From Camellia lanceoleosa (Eukaryota; Streptophyta; Magnoliopsida; Ericales; Theaceae): 64,000 nt of DNA. The notes beneath the pieces are model-generated. The model was given only the letters and a program-made list of their open reading frames with translations. It was not told where the DNA came from and did no database searches. The translations under genes and the position numbers were made by a program. This document shows, piece by piece, positions 55,606 through 64,000 of this stretch. Positions within the stretch are counted from its first letter, which is position 1; each line of letters starts with the position of its first letter. Where the stretch lies: the NCBI GenBank assembly GCA_025200525.1, contig CM045762.1, positions 23,811,374-23,875,373 of the forward strand, in the 5' to 3' direction.

Positions 55606-58600
55606 CTAGGATCTCATCCAAATTGCTAACCTCACCTTGATACATTCACACAGAACCTGGACATTGGGCTGGACTGCCTTAAACACACACTCATTTCTAT
55701 AACTCCACACAGACCACAACACTACTACTAGAAAGGCCTTCCACACCAGATTAACTTTCTTCCTAAACTTCCAACCCAACCACCAGAGTAAAAGACCATC
55801 TATGGATGTGGGAAATACCCACTGAATACCCCACCAATCGATAATAGCAGACCAAATTTTCCAAGTAAAAGAACAATGTAGCATAACATGGTCAAGAGAT
55901 TCTCTAAGCTCATGACAGAATATACAATTAAGGACATCTTCCCCCTCTAGAATTCCAAACCTTTGTAGCAAATCTTTAGTTTTCAGTCTTCCTCGCCAAG
56001 CTAACCAAGAAAATTTTTTTGCTTTAGGTGGGGAAAAATTATTCCAGATAAGATCAACTGATCTATGGACGGGACCATCATTGAGCATACCCCAAGCACA
56101 GACAGCATTAACCTTAAAAATACCTGGCTGAGCAGCCTTCCAACCCAAGCTGTCAGCTACATCACTTCTTAAAAGAGGGCCTGACCCCAGAGCAGTGGTT
56201 AATCTGACCAACTCTCCTTCTTCCCAAGCCCGAAGTGGTCTTTTGAAATTGAAAAACCACCCAGATTGACTATCTCTTCTGGCTACTTGAACATTCAAGG
56301 AAATCTCTTTATCATTTACCAACTGGAATAATCTAGGAAATTGACATAAAAGATTTGTTGAACCCAACCAATTATCTCTCCAGAAACTGATTCTTTGCCC
56401 ATTACCTATTAGGATTTCCACATTATCCTTATAAAATTGGATAATACTGCCATTCCTTTGGGCCACTGATAATATGTCTTTCTAAAGCTGCGATATAGGA
56501 CCGTGAACATCCTTATCGGGGAACCATCTACCCACAACTGAACCATACTTTTCGCAAACAACCATCTTCCATAGTGCCTCATCCTCTTGCCCATGTCTCC
56601 ACCACCATTTTAAAAGCAAACTATCATTGGCTAGCTGGATGTTTTTGATCCCCAACCCTCCTTGTTTCAAACTCATGCACACTTCATTCCATCTAACTAG
56701 ATGCAACTTCCTACTACGCTCAGAATCACCCCATAAAAATGATGCTTGAATCTTATCCATCTCTTTTGCAACACACTCAGGTATTTTAAAAAGAGACATG
56801 TAATTCTCTACAACTAGCCTCCAAGTCAAACTCCTGCTAGGGCTGGCTCCCAGTGGTAATCCTAGATACTTCAATGGTAATTTGTTGCTTAGACAATTCA
56901 ATTTCCCAGCAAACTCATCAACCTCCACATCTGCCACACCCACCCCACACACAACACTTTTAGCAAAATTGATCCTTAGACCTGAAATTACTTTAAAACA
57001 TCTAAGAATTTTTTTTATAGCCATAATTTGTGCCCCATCAGCGTCACAAAACAACACTGTGTCATCGGCAAATTATAAGTGAGATATATTCAACCCATTA
57101 GCACCTACAGATACACCTCTAAACAGACCCATATCTTTAGCTCTTGATATGAGTATATTCAGACCCTCAGCTATAACATTAAACAAGAAAGGAGATAAAG
57201 GATCACCTTGCCTTAAACCTTTTTTAGGGCAAAACTCTGGTGATGGTGACCTATTAACAAGAATTGACACTCTTGCAGAGGATATGCATTCATTTATCCA
57301 TTTGGTCCAGGTAGTTCCAAAACCAAAATTCTCTAACATTTGGATAAGGAAATTCCAGTTAACAGTGTCATAGGCTTTTTCAAAATCCAACTTTATGATT
57401 ATCCCCTTTCTGTTAGTCTTCTTCTACCAATCCACAAACTCATTTGCAACAAGAACACCATCCATAATATTCCTACCACTTAGGAATGCTGATTGGACTC
57501 TATCAATAATTTTTGGCAACACTAATTTCATTCTGTTGGCCAGACCTTTAGCCACCACTTTATAGACTGAACTAATAAGGCTGATAGGTCTAAGTCTGTA
57601 ATTGATTCTGGACTAACTATTTTAGGGACGAGAGTCACAAAAGAACAATTAATTCCATTACCCAATACACCATTACCATGAAACTCTTGCATGAATTTCA
57701 TGATATCATCCTTCATAAATTTCCATCCCTTTTGGAAGCAAGTGAGATTAAATCCATCGGGCCCCGGGGCCTTATTGCCATCGCATTCCTTGATTGCTGC
57801 CCAAACCTCTGCTCTTAAAAATTCCTTCACCAAACATGATTGAATCTGATTTTGATCAATGCTTCTAAACTCACCCCCTAGCCTTGGTCTAATCTTCCAA
57901 ACTTCAGAGAACCGAATTTTAAAGTGAACTGCCACTACCTGTTTCAACTCCGTAGGGTCCTCATATAGAGTACCATTAATCTTCAATGAATCAAGGATGT
58001 TCTTACTATGCCTTCTTGATGCCACAATATGGAAATACCTGGTGTTTTTGTCCCCTTTTAAGGCCCAATTCAGTCTGAATTTCTGCAACCAGATCCACTC
58101 TAGCCTTTTTCTAAGTTTCCACACTTCATTTCTGATCTCAATTTTTTGTCTAACTTCATCTTCTACAAGATCTCTCTTCAAAAGTTAGGTCTATAACTCA
58201 AATTTCGGCCAGCCTTTGAGCTTGGACTCCACATGACCGAATACCTCCACATTCCAAATCTTCAAAGGCTTGTTTAAGTGTTCTCAATTTGACCATAATT
58301 CAAAACCAAATTTCACCCTTCCACTTAGGTACCAACCCAAACCTTTTCAACTTCTTTAAGAAAGCTGGGATGAAGCACCCAAGCATTTAAGAATTTGAAT
58401 GGTTTGGGACCCCAATCCCTATCATCTTCCTTCAATAAAATTGGGCAGTGATCAGACAGTATTCTAGGCAAGCCCCATAACTTATAGTTAAACCACACAA
58501 GCCATTCAGCATTTAATAGAAACCTATCAATCCTACTCCAACATGCACCTGACTGTGAATTACTCCATGTATATTTCCTACCAAGCATAGGGACATCAAC

Positions 58601-59166
58601 CAATTCAATATTATTTAAAATTCATTGAACTCCTCAGATCCCCTATCTCTTCTCACACACCTTTCCTTTCTCCAATAGCTTTAATTTCATTAAAATCCCC
58701 TAAACACCAAGGTTTTGGAAAGGATGCTTTCAAGTTATAAAGGACCTTCCACTTGATTCCTAACTCTACAATCATTAGGAGCGTAGACATTACCAATAAC
58801 AGAATTAAAACTATGATAAACCAGACCTGATAGCAAAATAAGATTTCTAGGGCTGCAACAATTCTTCACCTGCAACAAATGAGGTTTCCATAGTCATAAC
58901 AAACCCCCTGCACTCTTCTCGTGATCCACTTTCATATACCCCAATTCATCTTCTGCCCATAGAGATCTAACAAATCTCTCATCAATACCTGACTTTTTAG
59001 TTTCTTGAATTATCACCATATCCACCCCTTTTGATTTTATGAAATTTCTGATCCTCCTCTTTTTCTCAGGCTTACCCAAGCCTCTAACATTCCATGATAG
59101 AATTTTCATTATGGAACAAACTTTGACTGCAAAATCCCCTGCAGATGTAGACTTAATCACCCCCAT
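55606..59166 (-). pseudogene. LINE ORF2 (endonuclease-RT-zf-RVT), broken, copy B
   Basis: The endonuclease begins at ATG 59166 (LSWNVRGLGK, IIQETK) but is broken at about 58900 and again near 58620; SDHCPILL is at about 58440. The RT N-terminal part is better preserved than in copy A: a 217-codon frame (57528-58181) with NKAPGPDGFNLTCF, then a one-base frameshift before the expected RPISL block, shared with copy A. DFEKAYDTVNW is at about 57385, FADD at 57061-57072, preceded by the shared TAA (57073-57075). The second shared stop is 57424-57426. The zf-RVT region with all expected Cys/His spacing is in one 286-codon frame (55606-56466). Confidence 0.93.
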
Positions 59167-59230
59167 TCACCCTTTTTTTGGTTAGTCTTTCCTCATCTTG
59201 CCTGTCTTGCCTGTCCATCTCCGAAATTTT

Positions 59231-59887
59231 CTAGATAACACTTTCTTCATTAGCCCCAAATTCAATACCCAAAACTTTCCCTACCTTCACAGTTTCTTGA
59301 GCTTCATTTCGGCTTAAAATCTGTTTATAAGCACCACTACTGATTGACAGAGATGAAGACATCACAGCTGCCGCAGCTCTAAATATAGCTCCTCTGTGAA
59401 ATCCTTGGCAGAATTGATGAGTAGAACGCAATTTCCTCATTCTTTTTTGTCTTTGTCCCTTTATTTTACTTCCCGAAACTTGACCACACTCCTTCACTGT
59501 TGCTCCATTTTCCAATAATAACTGATTCCTAGTTGACCTAACAAAAGCCACAGCCACTTTCTTTCCTTTGTCTCTTCCATTTGCTAGTGATTGCACATGA
59601 GCTGAGGGCACATGACTCTGAGGGTCCTTCTTTCCTATGTCTGATCCAATACGAACAAGCTGCTCCACTCCTGGGTCGACTATAGCTTCTATAGTAGCCT
59701 CTGGTTGGGCTTTTTCCCCATTATTAATAAAATCTCTTTGCTGCTCTCCATGATCATCCCTTGCTGGTGCTTTCCCTTTTCGGTTCCGATTGTTATTACC
59801 TTCCTTCCTCACAGTTACTGGCTTGTTCAGTCCCTTGTTCAACAAGGCTGTTGGGCCCACTTCTGTGTGGATACCTTGATCAAATAA
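59231..59887 (-). pseudogene. LINE ORF1 C-terminal remnant, copy B
   Basis: A 209-codon frame from ATG 59860 to the stop at 59231, open upstream to the Helitron. It is longer than in copy A because CAG/CTG-containing codons near 59366 are intact. Several amino-acid differences from copy A (for example KAPARDDHGEQ against EAPERDEHGEQ) come from single-base changes. Confidence 0.7.
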
Positions 59888-60824
59888 TCTATACTATATA
59901 TTAAGTAAAAGGGGTTTTTTAACCCCAAGTCTTATGGGAGCTCCAATCTCCCAATCTAAATTTTTTGATTTTTTGATTTAAAAAAAAAAACCTTAGCATT
60001 TATTAATTTCTCTCAACCCCCAAGTCTTACCTTCATAATAACACTTTAATGCATTAAGAACAAACATAAAAAAAATTCTTTGAAATTCAACACATATGAA
60101 TTTCTTGAAAAGTCCCAACACATATAATTATTATCCCTCATAATAACACTTTAATGCATTAAGAACAAGCATAAAAAAAGTTTATTGAAAAGTCTAACAC
60201 GTATGATTATTATCAAAATATTTTATTATAATATAATATAATAAAAAAAAGAAGACATTAATTCCTTGAAAAGTCTAATATATATGATTATTATCAAAAT
60301 ATTAAACTTTAATATAATATAAAAAATGGGGGGAAAAAAAAGACATTTAAAAAAAAACACTTAAAAATCGCAATTCACATATATAGATAATTATCTATAC
60401 TATATATTAAGCAAAATGGGGTTTTTAACCCCCAAGGCCTGTGGGAGTTTCAATATCCCAATCTGAATTTTTTAAATTTTTTATTAAAAAAAAACTCAGC
60501 ATTTATTGATTTAATCAAAATCTCTTGATCAGCATTTACTAACTTTTTTCAATCCACATGTCTTTCCACATGCCTGCATTTATTGATTTATTCAAAATTC
60601 CCTGATCAGCATTTAAAATCCCCTCATACAAATAATTATAGATACAATCTGTGTATAGTTACTGCAGTACCCTTTTTAACTTCTCTCATACACTATAATT
60701 AGTGATAAGATTGTTAAATTATTTTTATAAAAAATCTTAAAAAACATAATTTATATATTAAAAAAATTTAAAATAAATATAAATATCTATAATTATTTCG
60801 TGCATAGGACGAGTGATAGGCCAG
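59888..60824 (+). mobile_element. Non-autonomous Helitron(s), two 5' ends, copy B
   Basis: Counterpart of 11921-12846: 5' termini at 59888 and 60394, 3' terminus CCAG at 60821-60824. Sites with CCTG, CTGATCAG and CTGCAG (about 60573-60670) are intact here but altered in copy A. Confidence 0.75.
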
Positions 60825-61605
60825 TTGTAATATAGGTAAGACAGAAGAAGTGTCACTCCTTCTTAAGTCACCCAAGAGTTTTTGACCTATTTCCAGGTTT
60901 TTATCACTATTTTGTATTACCGATTACATGGACTTTTATAATTAGTTCTTTTATCGGGAAATAAATATTAAGATATTAATGAAAACAATAAATAACATAT
61001 TATCATATATCCGGTGTTAGCAATTTGAAAATTTGGCAAAAAGTTAATTTTTTTGACTTTTTGTCAAGTTCTCCTAAAAAAAAAGTCGCATTAAAGTCAC
61101 CAACAAAGCTAAAATGTGAAGAAACTAATTTTTTAGTAATTTTCCAAAACATAGCAGCATTATTTTTAACCTGATAATTAGCTAATGTATATGTTATTGA
61201 AGAATTATATATAGTTAAAAATTAGTCAGCACAGTGTATTGTATGTTTGTATTTTAGGACAAGTTTGAGATATGTTAAAAAAGATAAAAAGTTAAAAGTT
61301 ATTATTTTATTAGTCACATCATTTTATTTAAGTCATATTATTTCTTTAACAAATCACTTCAAACTCAACTCAAATCTAACTTATATTTTATAAAAAGTTA
61401 AAAAATACATTAGTTAAATCTTCTCAAATAACCCCTAGTCAGTCTAATTTTTTATAGGGGTACACAATATAACCAAAGCATTTCCCTTTTACAAGTAGTC
61501 CAAAAAGAGTTTTTGATGACTCCCATAAACAGAAAGCCCACAAAGGCATTCCCGTGTTTCAGCACACACGCATAACATAACAGAGTAAACTGCTTCATAA
61601 TGACA

Positions 61606-61643
<38 letters not shown>

Positions 61644-63108
61644 TAATAATTTCAAAGCAAAAACATAAAAACAAAAACGAAAACAAATAAAAACAAATTG
61701 TAGAGAGAGAGATAGAGTTATGAGGGTTGCAGAAAAAGCTCCTACTGCACAACCTGTATTACCAGTTCTTCTGCCGGATCTCTTTTTTCTCTTCAAATAT
61801 GTTAATTTATACATATATTGCTGCCTTGTAGCTTCTTCTTTTTTGTCAAAAGAATTCAATATACCAATCTAAATAATAAATGTAAAGTTATTCACTAACA
61901 TAATTTTTATAGAAGACTCATTTGAAATTATGTGGTGGTGGTGTTTTAGAAATTTGGAAAAGTATGATGTATAGGAGTGAACACAACATCATTCTATATG
62001 AAAATATTTGCGTTACGTTCTTAATAAACTTTTGAGCTAACCATGTTGGGCATCTTTAAAATTATACAATTCTTGTACAGAAAAATGAGTGGGAGCTCTA
62101 ATTAGAACTACCACTAGTGATGTGACAGTGAGTCCCACCCACTGCTACAGTATGTATTGTGTCTATTTTTTCTTCTTTTTTTTCTTTTTTTTTTTGGCTT
62201 TGCCACCTCATTAGTAGTGGGTTTAGAGCCACTAAATTAGTGGTCTCTAGCACCACCGTTCTTGTATATTATTGTGACATTTCAGTTGATAGTGTTTCTT
62301 GAAAAAAAAATAATATATTAAAGCTTATGAGAAAAACATGTTACCTAAACAAACACAATTAATTTGATGTATCCTAGCTACTTAACTCTTAAAACATTTT
62401 CTTTTACAATGATTAGTATGGAAAATGTTATACAAACTAATAAATTTTATAATTTTTTTATTTACGTCATGCAATAAAGAAAAAAATTGAAATTTAAACA
62501 TAATTCACTTTACTTCAATAATGTGATAACAATACATCAATGTGAATAATACAATAGTGAGAAATTCAATGAACACATTCATTTATACAACAATGTCAAA
62601 AAAAATATTCATGAAAGTACTCAAATTTAAAATGTATATACAAAATTAATTTTAAATGTAGTACATACCATATTAAATTTTAATCTAGACCATGGTCTAC
62701 TTGTCCCAGCAGTATTTTCTATTTTCTTGGACTACTTTCTTTCTATATATTTGTGTGGCAAGTAAACTAGCATCATGGATTCATCATAGAATAATAAAAC
62801 AAGTATTCCCAAACCCACCACTAGTCTTTTAAAACAATGAAGATCAAATGAGAACCAATTGCATGATCACAAAATCTGAGTGAAAATTAAAGCAAGAGAT
62901 CACTGACACACATTCTGAGAGAGAGAGAGAGAGAGAGAGAGAATTGGCAAGAATCAAAAACATGTATTGCTCTATTTTGGAAGTAGAAAGTAGTTTGACA
63001 AGAAAAGGGTAATGAAAAAGCTGTGTTTGGGTGCTTGGATCACATGCATTACACACAAATGTGAAAAGACAAAAAAACAAAAACAAACAAGACCCATGTG
63101 TATTGCTG
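60825..63108. other. Gene-less stretch 3' of the SPL-like gene, copy B
   Basis: Matches 12847-15108. (CT)n at about 61609-61639. A (GA)n run at about 62918-62942 is longer than in copy A by about ten bases. No gene. Confidence 0.5.
62971..62980. promoter_or_regulatory. CArG-box-like site 3' of the SPL-like gene, copy B
   Basis: TCTATTTTGG, identical in sequence and position to copy A (14971-14980). Confidence 0.35.
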
Positions 63109-63381
63109 CTAATAAGAAAGCTTGAGAGACAAATCAACAGAAGTAGAGGAGGAATCAAAACCAGTGAATGTTGTTGTTGAGGCATTGAAACAAGAACCTT
63201 GATCTGCAGCAACAACAACTGAAGCTTCTGATGAAGAAGAGCCACCTGTTAAGTCCATGTATTCCTTGGAAGAAGTGCCTCTGACACCATCTTTCCCTGG
63301 AAAGAACTCAAACTCCATGAATACATTTCCACCTCCTCCTCCTGAGCTTCCCTTCCTATGAACAGCCACAACCTCCACTTC
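63109..63381 (-). CDS. SPL: SPOROCYTELESS/NOZZLE-like protein, last exon, copy B
   Basis: Identical in reading to the third exon of copy A: acceptor TTGTAG/GAAGTGG, then EVEVVAVHRKG, EFEFFPGK, a Ser-rich stretch and the terminal EAR motif DLSLKLSY before the stop at 63109-63111. Exons 1 and 2 would begin about 84 bases beyond the right window edge (by the copy A offset). The visible 619 bases at the right edge are intron 2. The absence of any coding difference from copy A contrasts with the damaged LINE and USP copies. Confidence 0.88.
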   Translation of the reverse strand, partial: EVEVVAVHRKGSSGGGGGNVFMEFEFFPGKDGVRGTSSKEYMDLTGGSSSSEASVVVAADQGSCFNASTTTFTGFDSSSTSVDLSLKLSY

Positions 63382-64000
63382 CTACAATACTCATCAAACA
63401 AAAACCTAATCAAAATCAACTTCTATACTATTCACACAATTTAATCATACAATATTTAAAAAAGTTGAGTTTCACATAATGTCATAGTACCTTGATTAAT
63501 TTTGTGATCAATTTTTATGCATGTATTTTTTTTAAAGTAATGACGTATTAATTAAAAACACAAAAATTATACAAAATGATATGGTGTTAAATTTGTATTC
63601 ATCCATTTTAAATTAAAAAGCCAATCAAAATTTCTTATTATTTCAAAAGATAATACTATATAAATAGAATTTTCATACAAAACAATGTGTTTTTGTATGG
63701 AGCTTTCATTTTAGGATAAAACCATGATCATTGTAGTTTTAAAGTGCAAAAAATTCACATCATTTTATATTGAAAATTTGATTCTATTGCTTTAAAACAA
63801 AAACAAAATCATTATGCTGTTAAAAATGCTATTATCATAATATCATATCATTCTTGTTAAAAATATTAATATGAAAATTTTGTATAAAATCAAGTTTATA
63901 CATCATCATTTTAGTGGGTTTTTTTCTCTATAAAATTTTAGTTTTCAAATCATATTTTTTTTCAATCACAATTCTCCATAACAAACACATTACACAACTT

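Larger units (their letters stand above)
54099..59887 (-). mobile_element. L1-type LINE retrotransposon, dead, copy B
   Basis: Counterpart of 6183-11920. The poly(A) tail is an 18-T run at 54099-54116, the 3' UTR spans 54117-55605, ORF2 55606-59166 and ORF1 remnant 59231-59887. It shares the disabling stops of copy A and abuts the Helitron at the same base. It is intact at most CAG/CTG sites that are damaged in copy A, but has its own damaged patches at about 55285-55310, 58180-58330 and 58620-58920. Confidence 0.95.
47881..64000. repeat. Large direct duplication, copy B
   Basis: This is the second copy of 1-16001. It lies right of the 100-N gap, whereas copy A lies left of it. It ends at the window edge inside the second intron of the SPL-like gene, so its right limit is unseen. 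Gene order and orientation match copy A throughout. Whether it is a real segmental duplication or a retained alternative haplotype cannot be decided from this window. Confidence 0.97.

Overview
The window is nuclear DNA of a flowering plant, most likely a core eudicot. The evidence is very AT-rich intergenic sequence, CT/GA microsatellites in leaders, GT-AG introns, a eukaryotic tRNA-Ser(AGA), many MITEs, a Helitron, an L1-type LINE, a Ty3/Gypsy element, and plant-specific protein families (PHOS32/34-type universal stress protein, SPOROCYTELESS/NOZZLE-type EAR protein, PBP1/KIC-type EF-hand protein). Nothing bacterial, organellar or CRISPR-like was found.

Layout. The dominant feature is a direct duplication. 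Positions 1-16001 (copy A) recur collinearly in the same orientation at 47881-64000 (copy B), an offset of 47.88-48.0 kb. Both window edges lie inside the duplicated sequence, so its true limits are unseen. Each copy holds, left to right: the 5' coding exon of a universal stress protein gene (minus), a MITE, a 186-bp tandem pair, tRNA-Ser(AGA), two or three more MITEs, a dead LINE (minus), a Helitron directly abutting it, then the SPL/NZZ-like gene (minus; complete with three exons in copy A, only the last exon inside the window in copy B). Between the copies: AT-rich sequence with MITEs, a small GC-rich palindromic island (about 21985-22175), a fragment of an unidentified multi-exon gene (about 26900-28630, minus), a 100-N assembly gap (28637-28736), a heavily frameshifted Gypsy element (28737-36620, minus) interrupted by a 2.5-kb solo-LTR-like insert, an intact intronless EF-hand gene (39923-40282, plus), and further gene-poor sequence.

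Interpretation. The two copies lie on opposite sides of the N gap, so they may be two allelic contigs placed in series rather than a true 48-kb tandem duplication. Differences between copies are mainly homopolymer indels and damage at CAG/CTG trinucleotides inside transposons, which looks like uncorrected long-read consensus error rather than mutation. The USP exon is frameshifted in both copies at different places, each copy intact where the other is broken, which points the same way. The three recognisable protein genes show no operon-like relationship. They are a stress/phosphoprotein gene, a sporocyte/ovule transcriptional adaptor gene and a calcium-sensor gene that happen to be neighbours.
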